Source: Muricea muricata (taxonomy: Eukaryota > Cnidaria > Anthozoa > Malacalcyonacea > Plexauridae). From it: a DNA stretch of 64,000 nucleotides. Each line of letters starts with the position of its first letter. Position 1 is the stretch's first letter. The notes beneath the pieces are model-generated. The model was not told where the DNA came from. It made no database searches and saw only the letters and a program-made list of their open reading frames with translations. The stretch covers positions 88,056,103 to 88,120,102 of the forward strand of contig OY979716.1 in assembly GCA_963855995.1 (NCBI GenBank), read 5' to 3'. Positions 40,369-52,744 of this stretch are shown one piece after another. The position numbers and the translations under genes were made by a program.

Positions 40369-42160
40369 ATTCGAAAGTAATAAAGATAAGTGTTGCAAAA
40401 GCAAACTGTCAGCGATTTGTTACTGGAAATCTACAACGTCAGAAAATATTCAGTTTCATGAAGCGGGATTTCAGCAAATATGCATGGCGTATGCGAATCT
40501 CGACATACGGAAGAACAGACAGCGAGGTTGCACAACAATCCAGTGGAGTACAATACTAGAAACAGGCAGTGACTGACTGCCTGCCTTTGGAAATATTATT
40601 TATATTCCTTTTCCAGCACTAATGAAACCATGTACCTAACAAGAAGGTATCATGAAAGCAAACTACTGCTATATACTTCAATTAGTCCTCACAATGACAG
40701 TGTAACATAAAAGTACATTTTGTTGATCATGTTGTAAATGAAAGTAATGGACGTTAAGTGGTAAAAATTAATGAAACATAAAATATTAAATAACCTTTTA
40801 TTATGGAAGTGTTTGTTGGTAGCATTGGCCTGTACAATAATTTCAAAAGTATTGTTCTAATTTGTATAAATAAAATATCAACCACTTGCTTAGTTTTTAA
40901 CAATGATGAATTGAGTGCATAAATTTTGGTTTCGTAGGAATCACTGCAAGGAACACCATCATTGTTAATATACTTCAAAAAACTTTTTTCAACGTAGTCT
41001 TTCAACCCAGTGACACTTCATTGGTATTGACCTAATTCTGTAAAGGCCTTTTCAAGTTGGCATAACAAAATTTCTAACTGGTTCTTTTTGCAGAAAGCAA
41101 ATGAACATTTTACACCCATGTCTGAAATGTTGAGACCAGGAAAAGTTTTTGACAAGGTTCCACAGTTTGCATCATACATACAATCAACATGGAGCAGATG
41201 ACCTTGAATTTGTACATTCAATATTTTTCTGTTATGTACATTACAAGGTGACAACCAGGCTAATGTTGAATAGGTGTAAAATTGCACCTTTTTTACTTCT
41301 TGCACCACATCATCATTGGTGTAAAGCTAATGTTGCATGGGTGTAAAATGTTTATTTGCTTTCTGTAAAAAGAACCCGTAAAAGAATTAAAGCAAAGGCA
41401 CCCGCAAAGAAAGCACTGCAATGCATGTATTTGCTAGAAATTTTGCATGCCAGCTTGAAAAGGCCTTTACAGAATTAGGTCAATACCAATGAAGTGTCAC
41501 TGTGTTGAAAGACTGTTGAAAAAAGCTTTTTGAAGTATATTAACAATGATGGTGTTCCTTGCAGTGATTCCTCAGAAACCAAAATTTATGCACTCAATTC
41601 ATCATTGTTAAAAACCAAGCAAGTGGTTGATATTTTATTTATACAAATTAGAACAATACTTTTGAAATTATTGTACAGGCCAATGCTACCAACAAACACT
41701 TCCATAATAAAAAGTTATTTAATATTTTATGTTTCATTAATTTTTACCACTTAACGTTCATTACTTTCATTTACAACATGACCAACAAAATGTACTTTTA
41801 TGTTACACTGTCATGAACTAATTGAACTTATTGAAGTATATAGTAGTAGTTTGCTTTCGTGATACCTTCTTGTTAGATACATGGTTTCATTAGTGCTGGA
41901 AAAGGAATATAAATAAGTTCAATTTTTTTTATTTCCAGAGGCAGTCAGTCAGTCAGTCACTGCCTGTTTCTAGTATTGTACTCTACCGGATTGTTGTGCA
42001 ACGTCGCTGTCTGTTCTTCCGTAAGTCGAGATTCGCATACCCTGTGCATATTTGCTGAAATCCCGCTTCATTAAACTGAATATTTTCTGACGTTGTAGAT
42101 TTCCAGCAACAAATCACTGACAGTTTGCTTTTGCAACACCTATTTTTATTACTTTCGAAT
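40369..42160. repeat. Giant foldback: inverted repeat with arms of ~750 bp
   Basis: Left arm 40369-41120 and right arm 41336-42160 are reverse complements with few differences over nearly their whole length, including ACTATTGTACT..CAGGCAGTGACTGACTG near the outer third and the AACAAACACTTCC-type centre. The right arm has an extra ~55 bp near 41383-41440. The loop (41121-41335) is about 215 bp and contains several GGTGTAAAATG-like repeats. Short frames occur on both arms (40236-40559 reads KANCQRFVTGNLQRQKIFSF..; 41018-41308 minus reads NVHNRKILNVQIQGHLLHVDC) but I cannot identify them. Confidence 0.93.
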
Positions 42161-42260
42161 CCTGGCTGCCATCTTGGCAATACATTTGCAATATTTTATG
42201 TTATACAGAACATAACTAGTTTACTGCAACGCATGCTGGTCTATGGCAGCTCTGGGCCAT
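42155..42260 (+). repeat. Dispersed repeat shared with the start of the RPA-like gene (22.3 kb)
   Basis: ATCTTGGCAATACATTTGCA through GGTCTATGGCAG is the reverse complement of 22258-22350, over 90% identical by eye. It directly borders the right arm of the giant foldback. Confidence 0.9.
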
Positions 42261-42482
42261 CGGTGTATTTAAATTTTTTTTAAGAAAAAATCTTATGGCA
42301 GCTCTGGGCCATGTAAACTTTTATTTTACTTTTAATTTAATTTTTTTCTATTTTTGTTTTATTTTTGTTTTGATTTTATTTTATTTTGATTTTCTTTCAA
42401 TTTTTTTTTGTTAATATTTTATATTTTTATTTAAAAAAAAATAGAATTTTCTTACGGCAGCTCTGGGCCACCATACAGCAGT
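42240..42482 (+). repeat. Three spaced copies of GGCAGCTCTGGGCCA
   Basis: Copies at about 42245, 42296 and 42456, each preceded by TTA(T/C) and followed by T- or A-rich tracts. The first coincides with the end of the dispersed repeat above. TATGG..GGCCCA echoes the termini of the 48.6-51.5 kb element. Confidence 0.85.
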
Positions 42483-43445
42483 TTGCTAATAGTTGGGGCA
42501 ATCACCCAGTGACTACTGAGCACAATAGCACTCCTAACCAGTTGTGAATGACAGGATTGTTTAACATTGCTAATGCCAATAACATTTCTCAAGAAATTTG
42601 GCAAACATCTGGAGAGGTAAATACCATGTGTTACTTATTACATTAATAATACAGGATACTAATGCACATATCAACCTCAACCCCAACAAGAACATCAACA
42701 TTATACTATTTTAAATTTACACTTGTATATACTTGTACAAGTATGTATACCACAACAAATTTAAATACTACAATGTCAACGAAAGTTCATCAACAATAGT
42801 CTATCAATAGCTACTAATACCAGCTTTGCCAATGTACAGATTTTTTAATGTCTCGTTCAAATTTTGGGTGGCGGAAAGCATAAATCTGGTGTACAACATA
42901 ACTAGAAGAAAAATTGAATACTCAAAAGTCTTGTTTTAATTTGCAACATTAATTTCTAGCGTGCAAGAAAGGCTAATCCTTAAAACCTATGGTCATAATA
43001 TTGGGTTGCGTATATACAAAGAAAGCAAACTAGTGACATAAACTGAACATTACAATGGAAACTGATGAACAAAGTCAACAGACGAGTCATTTATCATGTG
43101 AGGCAAACTATGCTATTTAGCAAAAGACAGTAAAAGAACACGAAGCATGATGCAATGTAGTAACCATAATGATGTGGAATTCGGATGCATCAGTATATTT
43201 GATTGAAACAAGCATCTGAATCTGGCATTGCCATTTTGCTGTTTCCATACAGAACACTGACTTTAGAAGCCAACCGGAGAGGAGGAATTTCAACATGCAC
43301 CATACAAAATTTCATGAGAAGATTCAGAACAGTTACTTCTTCTACTTCTTCCATATCAACTAAACTTATAATACAAAACATAATCCGAAGATTAGCATCT
43401 TGAAACCCAAAATATGAGTTAAACAAGAAAATTGAGTAAGTAATA
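42483..43445. other. No recognisable gene
   Basis: AT-rich, no motif-bearing frame on either strand. Confidence 0.45.
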
Positions 43446-43474
43446 TTTCGATTTTATTACAAAATCATCATCAG
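43446..43474 (-). ncRNA. Hammerhead-core-like module at the 3' end of the second PLE
   Basis: Minus strand reads CTGATGAT, a perfect 6-bp stem GATTTT/AAAATC with loop GTAAT, then GAAA. The same 8 + 6 + 5 + 6 + 4 layout as in the first PLE family although the stem sequence is unrelated, which is what covariation would give. No cleavage site located. Confidence 0.4.
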
Positions 43475-44177
43475 ACTAACTACAGTTACAATATATACAA
43501 GGTCGTATATACAAGTTGGCATGCCATGATGACATCATAGAAACGGAAGCATCAATCAAAAACCACGACATGTGCAGTGAGAAAGATGATAAAATGTGGG
43601 TGTGTGGATTAAGAGAAGACTTAGTTCTTTGCTAGCTTTGAGACCAGTGTTTAAACTGGGTGAATGATACTTGATATATATAGCTTCAAGCAGAAAATTA
43701 GGTGTGCGAGAATTAGTGGTGTGCAGAATACGAGAGTTGTCAATTATTAAATTTGAAATAAAAGCGGAAATGTTATTGTATTCGTCAGTTGAGTTGTAAA
43801 GTTTGTCAAAAGCAAAGTGTAGGTTGACAATGTATTGCACACAGGGGCGGATCTAGGATTTTTGACACATCAGTCAAACGCTGAAGACATGAGCCATGCT
43901 AGGGGGGTCCGGGGGCATGCTCCCCGAGAAAATTTTGAAATCTAGACTCTCTAACATGCGATTTCCAGCATTTCCTAAGCAACATTTTAAAGATTGTTAA
44001 ACATGAATTTTATCTCGGAAAACACCCCTTCTCCGCTCCCGGTAAACATTTATTTTCGGATTTAAGTGAATTGTACATCTATATGCTATATAATGAATAA
44101 CCAAGTGGCAGTTTCACTCAATATCAGAGCTCATCAGCATGCCTAGGAGGCACATTCCAGCATGGACAGCCAGCCAG

Positions 44178-44240
44178 TAGTAGCGTCGCCAGCCTAACGA
44201 TTTAGTCCCGCTAAATTTTCGGGCTAGCTACGCCACTGTG
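44178..44240. repeat. Small foldback of the TAGCGTNGCCAGCC family
   Basis: CAGTAGTAGCGTCGCCAGCC at one end and GGGCTAGCTACGCCACTG at the other are imperfect inverted repeats. A homologous piece lies at 12590-12625 and a related CAGTGGTGTAGCGAAGCC at 51533. Probably tiny hAT-like MITE remnants. Confidence 0.7.
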
Positions 44241-45831
44241 GACAGCCCTAGATGAGCAGCCGATTAAAAGGTGCCAGACATTAGCCTTCACACCTCTGCT
44301 ACTGGCAGCAGGAGTTTGGCTAGAAACGGGTTACCATTTGGGACATTTCATGGATGTGAAGTTGCTCAGGCTTCACACCATCCTGGTCAATTCTAACCCT
44401 TTACCACCCAGCTAATTAGTAAGACTCAAAAACTGATAGAGTTGTTTAAAATAAATTCTTAATTATTGTATGAGGAAGACGACAAGTTAAAAAATTACTT
44501 TTTAATCTGTCTTGCTGAAATGTTTGATTACAAGTTCTCAGATGCATGGTGGTACTGTTCATGTTAAAAAGTTACATTTGTGTGATTGTGGTAATTCATT
44601 GAAATTCTAAGTACTCACTTCTCAAGAATTAGTAATATCATAATGCGATATAGTATTATTGTCTGTGATGTTTTGGGCACCAATCTATCTAAGATGGGAA
44701 GGCAAGGTCATGATAGCATTCTTATCAAGATCTTAAAATAATTAAAAAGTGTTGATTTTACATTGACATAATACTGATCTAGTTACACTTAGACACTTTC
44801 TTTTAAGTTTGCTGGAATAAAAAACTAGAGGAACAAAATGGTTAGGATGAAAACTTTCACGAGGTTCAACAATACCTTCATGACAAAATAAACTCTGAAG
44901 AGCATCTGAAAATACTTTGGCAGGGTTTCTTGGATGTATTAGAGAGTTAAACATTAGTTTATGGCATAGTTCCCCTGAATCTGGGTAGTATGTTTGAATA
45001 TCTTAATTCCCTATAACAGAAGACTTAAAATAGAAAGAAATGAGGACCATTTCTTATCATGGCAGTTTAAAAACTGGCTTTCTTTTTTACAAGGTCTTCA
45101 GTCATCAAACCTGAATCCAAAAGTCTTGTGATACAGACCAAAGCTAAAGATTCTTTAAGCTGTTGTGAAATTCACTGTGCTTTTCCACAATAGTAGAAAA
45201 TAATGGATGTTGAGAATAAAATTCAGCATTAATAAACAGTTCAATTGAAGTAAGTTTTCTTAAAATGGGTACCCAACTGTTATCACCTACCAGATTCAAC
45301 GACACAGACCTGTAGAGGCAATTACCTGAAGCTTCTGATCTAAAAAATGCACCACCATTTGAGAGTTAAATCAGTTAATATAAACAGAGGGTCAAGTTAC
45401 AAAGAGCATCATGTAAACTTAATAGGCTTTATAAACTGTTAGGTAAAATATTAATTATATTCTCAACTTGTTTAACATTTAGGCACATAAAATCCCTCAT
45501 TTAAAATTAAGAAAGGAGAACATGAAATGATTCAATACAAATCGTGGCATGTGTTATACATTCAATATGCGATAAATAAACACGTGCATGCTACTTAACT
45601 ATATTAATTCATTGCAGATATTTCAGAAAATGCAAATTTTGCAAAATATAATGATAACACTCAACTTGGCAAGTTTTTCCTGAGGCTTCCAGGCGTAATG
45701 GGTCATGATGAAGTACGCTATAAGCCCATAAAGTATTGCAAGTTGCACGTCAAACAGACGAATATGTATATTTGAAGTCAAAATGTATATTTTAGAGCGT
45801 GTTGCCTTGTCATATTTCAACTTCGCATTTG

Positions 45832-46143
45832 TCATACGAATAATATTGCGGCTAATATCATGTTTATTCGTTTTGTTGTATTTTCATACCTTATAGCAGT
45901 ACACAATCTTCCTTTATTATTTGGATTACCACCACGATCTTTGAGAGGCACGTATATTTCAGCTGAGAAGTTCGTTCTCAAAGCTTTTATCGCTCGATAT
46001 TGTCGATGTCGCACGAATTACGGCACGATAATCCTTGTTTAAAGACAACTTGAGCTGCTCGAGGGCTTCTATATTGTTTTCCAAAATCGCATTTCGAACA
46101 GCAGCGTGCAAATCACCACTCGACATTGTAAAATAACTTTTCA
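45832..46143 (-). pseudogene. Ankyrin-like exon remnant inside the hAT element
   Basis: One frame reads MSSGDLHAAVRNAILENNIEALEQLKLSLNKDYRAVI, compatible with the start of an ankyrin-repeat protein (LHxAVRxx..N); the next frame carries on as EIYVPLKDRGGNPNNKGRL. Too short for a firm call. Confidence 0.25.
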
Positions 46144-48330
46144 AGTCAACTATGAACCTTCGTATATGCGAATATAAGATTAGCATGGAAAGGATTCCTT
46201 TGCATGAATTGAATTTTGCAATTTTCAGTGACTGATACCCCCAGCCACGAATAAGTGTGAATCAGTCCAAAAAATTAGCCAATAGAAATAGTCAATATTT
46301 TCAAATTGACCAATCATAACAAAATATATGGACTTGATATAGACTCCCTTAAGATACAAATAAGTCAGACCACCCCAGAGATCAGTCCAACTCCAGATTG
46401 TCTATAAACCAATCAAATGAGCAGATTCGAGACTGAGTCAGTCACCCGCTTCAGCAAGATTCTGGTGTTTCACCGCAGCTCTCGATAAGCATATCGCTTT
46501 TCCAAAACGAAGCACGTAACACGTAACCGGACTATGATATGAAATTCATATTATAATCACATAAATTATTCTAATTTCGAAATAATAAGTTATTATTTCT
46601 TTGCAAAAAATACGTCAGTCAGGCGACTGATTGGACGTACCCTGGATCCGCCCCTGATTGCACATGTCGGCAGTTGTGGAAATGTTGCCCTATAGCACTT
46701 TTAGTCGAATTGATATGCTCGAAAAGTCGCGACTGTAAACACCTTTCAGTTTTCCCAATATATGTTGCTGAGCAGCCAGGACATTTCACTTCATAAACTA
46801 CATTAGATTTAGAAAGATTAGGAATTTTGTCTTTGTTGGAAAGGAAATAGGAAAACTTTTTTGTGTCGTAAATAACAATGAAATTAATAGGAACAGTTAG
46901 ACATCTTTGTATTTTCTTAAGACAATTTTTCACAAGCATTTCACCTCGTTTACCAAGGTATTGAACGCGTACCCAAACCTTAGATCTAGTGTCGTTTTCG
47001 TCGAAAAAGTTGGTGCATGATTGATTAATAGAAAATTTGTTCTTAAGTTTAGAAATCACTAAATTTCTGACCACACGAGGAAAGCCGTTCCAAGACACAA
47101 ACATTTTTAGTTTGCGAATTTGGTTTTCAAATAGTTGACTGGTGCTACATAATTTTGATGCACGGTGAAATAAAGATTTAACCCACGCAATCTTACGAGA
47201 AAATGGTTCGAAACTAAAAAAATGCGTGTATTGGCCTGTATGTGTACTTTTGTTGTAAACAGTCTTATCTGACGAAATCAAAATGTCCAAAAAATGAATT
47301 ACATTATCCTGAAAGGTACCAATTGTAAATTGGATATTTTTGTCAAAAGTATTAAATTTATTGAGTATCTCAGGAATATCCGATGGTTTTATAAGCACAA
47401 GAGTATCATCAACATACCTACAGTAAAATTTAATGACACCAGATTTAATCAGGTCAGAAACGATCAGTTTTTCAAATTCCGAAAGTATGATATTAGCAAG
47501 TACCGGCCCTAGTGCAGACCCCATAGAAACATCATCGATTTGCTCGAAAAGTTGGTTATTAAACGAGAAGGCGGTTTTAGTACAAGTATCAAGAATTAGT
47601 TTTTTCAAAGTCCGTTTCGAAAGAGTTGTAGCAACTAGTTTTTCTTCAAAAACACGGTCAAGAATGATTTTGATAGTTTTGGTTAGTGGAACATTTGTGA
47701 ATAGTGAAACGACGTCAAATGAAACAAGGCGATAGCCCTCTAAGAAAAGCTCTTTAGGTATAGATTTTATTTCTGAAACCGCTTGAAATGAGTCTCGAAG
47801 AGTGTACTCGTTTTGGGCCAAAGGATTTAATAGCTTAGCAAGAAATTCACCTACGTTATAATGTGGTGTTCCAGTTGTGTCAATAATAGGTCTAAACGGT
47901 GGCAAGTCGTTGTAGTGTTTGTGGACTTTGGGAAGGCCATGTGCTCCACCGAAATGTGCTGCTTTAGGTCTAAGGAAGTCGTAGTCAGATTGAGAAATTT
48001 CACCAGTTGTTGAAGAGTGCATAAGAAGGATTGTGGAGAATTTAGTCTGGTAAGCGTTGGGTCAGCATCAAGTAATTTGAAGCGTGAAGCGTGAGAGAAG
48101 AGGGATGCGACAGAGGAAATATAATCACTGCATTTCATGACAACAATGCCATTACCTTTGTCGGGTTTTAAAATAGATAGTTCTTTAGAAAGTTCAGTAA
48201 GTGTTTTGATTTTCTTTCTGTCCGTGTTGAACTCACATAAATCCAGGTCGATGCAACTGTAGGTGAAGGAGCGTAATGAATTCTTGATTTTATCTTGTAT
48301 ATGGACTAGCAATAATACAAAGATTTGGCT

Positions 48331-48591
48331 GTATACAAGACAACCTAAATATCTTCTTGCATGAGTATGATAAAGAAATTATCCTTTTACACAAATTTTG
48401 GTAAACCACAATAGTTGAAAGTTTCATTGGTATTGATATAATTAGAACTGTGTGAAACTGATGAAATAAGGATGCTATTATAACATAAATTAGTTGATAT
48501 TTATTACATTTGTGTTTTTCGAACTTCTTGTTTTACATTTTGCTTCAGTGTTTCTATCAACATAAGGGAATTTGTCTTTTTCAGTTATTTA
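48331..48591. other. Spacer between the second PLE and the long-TIR element
   Basis: No gene recognised. Confidence 0.5.
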
Positions 48592-51475
48592 GCTTTAGTA
48601 TGGTGGCCCATCGTTCTCATCATATATTCAACATAAATATATATATAAAAAAATGTATTTATGAAATTTTGAAAAAAGCATAGTAAAAACGGAAAAAAAG
48701 TTTAATTATTCTAAAAAAAAATAAGATTAAAAATAAAAAAAAATTAAAAATATAATATAAAAATTATTTTAAAAAAAAATAATAACAATAAAAAAATAAA
48801 AACATTAAAAAGAAAAACTAACATGCAATTCTCGTTTCAAAATCAGAATGAAATTCAACTTTCAAATTGTGAAAAAAGCCCAACGATTTAGGAAAAAACA
48901 ACTTTAATTTTAAATGCACTGCAACTTTCGTTTCAAAAGTCAAAATCAAATGTTGTTATCAAAATCAAAGCCCATCATTCTCATAGACCATGATGCACCT
49001 CGGCCAGTGGTAGCTGAGTCAGTAGACTGGAGACAAGAGCCCCAACCTCGAGCTTAACTGCTTGCGCAAAGTCAATGCAAAAACAGCTTATAAAATTCAA
49101 AATGCTACCTAAAAGAAAAGCAGTTTGGGATAAATTGGCTCAAAAAATGTCAGCAAAGCAAACCACAAAAGATGGACAGAAAGCAAGCAGTAAAATGCCT
49201 AATGCGCCATCTGAAATAACGGTCCAAAGACTCTCATTCGAGCCAGAAAACAAACAGACGTACAAGCCAATCCAACCCACCTGAGTTCATCTCATTTGAA
49301 TATAAAGACCTCACACTGCTAAATCTTAAAAAAGCATGTGTATCACATTTTATTCTTCCGTACGAGACATGCAATGTTCTGGTATCAAGTCAACGCCCCT
49401 CATGTATGAATATCAATCGGATACCATATCAAAAATACAAGGTAAGCAAACAATAATTTATTTCTAATTCATTGCTCAATTTATTGATCTATTAAGTCTA
49501 CACAGACATGAAACATATTGTCCTATTTCTTCTTTGCATAATTATACTTAAACATTGTACAACAACCTTGCTTTTATGTGAAAATTTTGATGGTATAAAA
49601 TGTGTTTTTAAACATGATTTCTTAATCTCTAATGATTTCTTGATTTCTGATGTATGTACAAACATGGGGGGCACCCATAGCTAAGCTTGAGTTCAAGGGA
49701 CAAAGATGGTTAGCCCTGGGTATGAGGTTGAAGGGGGAGCTCATGTGTGAACCTTTGATGATAAATTGTCAATTTTGCCAAAAATTGTCATCAAATAATG
49801 CCCCAGACCCCTTTGATTGATAATTACTTTACCACTGTAGACTTTACCTAGTCCCCAACCAGGCCTCCTCTGGAGGCAACTCTTGTGTTAACCTTTTTTA
49901 CAAGGATATATGAAATGTTGGATTATCTTACTTTTTTGCATGGAATTGGGAATATTTTCTGGATTTTTCATTGTCTAGACACCTGGTTGTGTTGCTTCGT
50001 AACCCCCAATTTTAGAATTTAAAGGTAGATAAGGATTTAAAAGTATATACATAATATACAGTATAAAATGATTTATTCTTGATGTAAATGCACCGGATAC
50101 TGATTTGCTGGCATACCAGATAATAGTCCAGCAAAGACAAGTAAGGGGAATTAAGTTCAATATCTATCCAGAAAATTTTCTCCGATAATGGATGCCTATT
50201 TTTCTAGAAACTGGTACCCAGCTCATCCCTAGATATGTATTGGCACATGTACTAATAGTGTGACAAGTTTGTATCTTCAGGTATTTAAATTACAGGGGTT
50301 TTTACGAAGTTAGATAGAATAATTATGGTGGTCACATATGCTCTGATTGTCCATAATAATGTTTCAGAAACAAGTATGAGTCTGGTACATCAGCTGATTT
50401 GACTTGATCGATTTCTGGGACAATTCGTGCACACTCCCTACGAACATTAGCATAAAAAAAGTCTTCTACATCCATTACCCTTGACAGTTCTCTAACTTCG
50501 TCAAGTGCCTCATTTGTAACAGATAGATCTGCAATGTACCAATATGTCCTATTGCTAGTCCATGTTAAAAAATTTTTTAACAAATTTAAGTTTATCAAAA
50601 AATAGGCTTAAAATGCTGTATTTGTCTTTGGCTTACCACATTGTTTGTGACTATACTTTTCAGAAGAATGAAAAAAAAGATCAGGCAATTTGTGCATCCT
50701 TTTGCTGTCTTATCCTGTGGGTGTTCCATGTGCATTTGTAGAAAACATCTATTTCCTTTTGAATGACTGAAATGAATGTGAATGCCAACAAGTCCCTTAT
50801 TAAAGAGAGAGATATTTTTCAGTGTTTACAATTTTACATACAGGGTATTGCAATAGAGTAGTATACCACTTATTGATTTAATCATTAATTATTTATATTG
50901 GTAGTAATGCCTGTGAGGGATGTCATGTTGACACATGTTTTGCTACAGTGTTACATTTAAACACCTAAAGGAATTGCATTCTAACAATTGCAAGTGTGAG
51001 CAATCAGAGTGAATTCTCAAAGTTGTTGTAGTTGATTTCATGTGGAACTAGGGTGAAGTACCATATCTGAGAAAGTGTTGCAACTGTACATGTCAGTTTG
51101 ATTATGTTGATCACAGAAGTTTTGTTCTAACAACATATTCAATTGCCTTTTGAAATACTTTTCAAATCGGTGATGCAAATCATGCCATTTCCAAATTTTT
51201 TGTTGAATCAAATGAGAACGTTGGGCTTTTTCACAATTTGAAAGTTGAATTTCATTCTGATTTTGAAACGAGAATTGCATGTTAGTTTTTATTTTTAATG
51301 TTTATTTGTATTTTCTAAAAAATAATTTTTTAGAGTAATTTAAATTTTTTTCTATTTCCTATTTTTCTTATGCTTTTTTTTTAAGTTTCATAAATACATT
51401 TTTGTCTTTTTTATACATATTTATGTTGAATATACAATGAGAACGATGGACCACCATACTTTAGCAACATATTTT
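48592..51475. mobile_element. 2.9-kb element with long (~250-295 bp) terminal inverted repeats
   Basis: Left repeat 48592-48886 begins (C)TTTAGTATGGTGG and the right repeat 51223-51475 ends CCACCATACTTTAG; both share TTCAACATAAATAT, an A/T-rich middle and ACTAACATGCAATTCTCGTT followed by TTTCAAAATCAGAATG. Long TIRs are typical of Mutator-like or foldback elements. Target duplications are not clear (TTTAGC occurs at both edges). The interior carries a broken plus-strand exon (49099-49441). Confidence 0.85.
49099..49441 (+). pseudogene. Broken exon of unknown protein inside the long-TIR element
   Basis: MLPKRKAVWDKLAQKMSAKQ in one frame; after a shift near 49278 the next frame reads EFISFEYKDLTLLNLKKACV..LVSSQRPSCM and ends at AAG/GTAAGC (49441). 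Not recognised. The minus-strand frame at 50332-50598 (TYWYIADLSVTNEALDEVRELS) is likewise unassigned. Confidence 0.4.
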
Positions 51476-52249
51476 TGAGTAAAAAACATGACCTTCATCA
51501 ATTTTGACATAAATTTTCAGTCAGTGGTGTAGCGAAGCCATTCCAGGTGGGGGGGGGGGGTGTAAAGCAAAACATTTTACAAACCTAAATTGGTTTTGAT
51601 GCCATAATACGTAAAATGCTTTCTAGCATGAATCTTCAGTTCAGCTGGCTAGATTCAGGGCTCGCAGCATGGTCTCGCTGTAAATTTTGAAATTTTACAT
51701 CTCTGAAGTGGCATTTTTTGTTTGGTACCACTTTGCAGTCTTTATTGCAGTATATTAGTTCAATAGGCCCTGTCAGAATAGGAAATTTCCTTCCAAATTT
51801 TGCACAAAATTTTGTCCAACTATATAAGTAACACTCAAATGGGAAGATGACAATTGATATGTTGAACTTCTCAAAGACACATGTCATATATAATGTTTTT
51901 CCTAATGTTCATTTTATACAAGAACTCTACAAGAACATGTAGTAAAAGACTTGAATAGTCTATAAGTGTAAATCTTAAAAAAGTATGCATTGGCAAATGT
52001 CTGATTGCAGAACTGCTAATTACAACAGCAATAATAAGTGGTTAACTAGTTGTTTATATTCATTCCTTTACTACAGTTGAGAATTTTCCTAGAAGTAGTT
52101 CATTTAATTGTTTTACTTTACATTCAGTGCTAAAACTACCGATTTTCTTCTTCATATGTGATAAAACCTGGAAAGCGCACATTGTATACTGTCCATCCAT
52201 AGATGTGCATGCATTTTATTTGGATAACCACTCATGAGCATGGATCAAA
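51476..52249. other. Non-coding, contains a CAGTGGTGTAGCGAAGCC end
   Basis: The string at 51533, followed by a G10+ run, resembles the terminus of a hAT-like element; no partner end was found. Nothing else recognised. Confidence 0.45.
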
Positions 52250-52640
52250 GCACATTTTTCGTCCAGAGTTTTACCCTTCTGGCTTTCAGATTTGACCAAG
52301 AGTTTAACTATATGGTCAATCTTGGTTGTGCAAAATGTCCATAGAGGATGCTAATGTCATCAGAGCATCAAGGCAATCTTCTTTCATCGTTGATCGTAGG
52401 TAACTTTTTACCAATTGCAATTTACTGAAACTACACTCGTTGCTAGCAACTGAAGTTGGAATGGTTAGAGCCGGCTGATAAGCTTTTGCAAGGGTTGGGT
52501 AAAAGAGAAGCTTGTCTTTAAGAAGCCTGGCCACTTCTCATAGATTATTTGCTTCACTCTTTTCAGTGGAGCCACCCATAACTTCCAACTCCACAAGTAA
52601 CACGTCAGGATCTGCCAGATCTTGTGGGAAAAGCGGCACA
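52250..52640 (-). pseudogene. hAT transposase C-terminal dimerisation domain fragment
   Basis: Minus strand: DLADPDVLLVELEVMGG, a stop, then FYPTLAKAYQPALTIPTSVASNECSFSKLQLVKSYLRSTMKEDCLDALMTL, the classic hATC signature (P-x-SVASNECSFSKL-x-LVKSYLRSTM). Downstream remnants follow in another frame. Only the C-terminus remains. Confidence 0.85.
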
Positions 52641-52744
52641 CAATTGTTCCACTTGGTTAGTCGTACACAGAGAAGGTTGGACAGTTATCACGTGACTTTC
52701 TCAACCAATGAAATCGCGTCAATTTGACATTGGTTTTGCAAAGC

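Larger units (their letters stand above)
43842..46656. mobile_element. hAT-type DNA transposon (2815 bp) inserted in the second PLE
   Basis: Ends CAGGGGCGGATCTAGG and CC(C)TGGATCCGCCCCTG are inverted repeats of about 17 bp starting with the CAGGG seen in hAT elements. ATTGCACA (8 bp, the hAT size) flanks it exactly at 43834-43841 and 46657-46664, and its removal restores the GIY-YIG frame across the site. I see no recognisable transposase inside; short minus-strand frames at 45832-46186 (SSGDLHAAVRNAILENNIEALEQL) look ankyrin-like and may be captured host exon sequence. Hence non-autonomous. Confidence 0.93.
43475..48330 (-). pseudogene. Second Penelope-like element (RT + GIY-YIG), split by a hAT element
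   Basis: 5'-truncated at about 48330. 48312-48020: LRSFTYSC..ELSILKPDKGNGIVVM, the conserved PLE N-terminal block (KPDKGNGIV). A frameshift near 48030 leads to 48022-46665: GLPKVHKH, PIIDT, motif A SFDVVSLFTNVPL, motif B MGSALGPVLANI, motif C YVDDTLVL, HFLDILIS, then GIY-YIG with VVYEVKCPGCSATYIGKTERCLQSRL. The endonuclease C-terminus (YIVNLHFAFDKLY..FLLEAIYIKYHSPSLNTG) resumes at 43840-43556 beyond the inserted hAT element. This family has the common YVDD box and differs strongly from the PLE at 1-9 kb. Dead. Confidence 0.92.

Noticed and set aside
43190-43426. Short frames upstream of the second PLE
   Set aside because: No motif or homology pattern, and no splice context.
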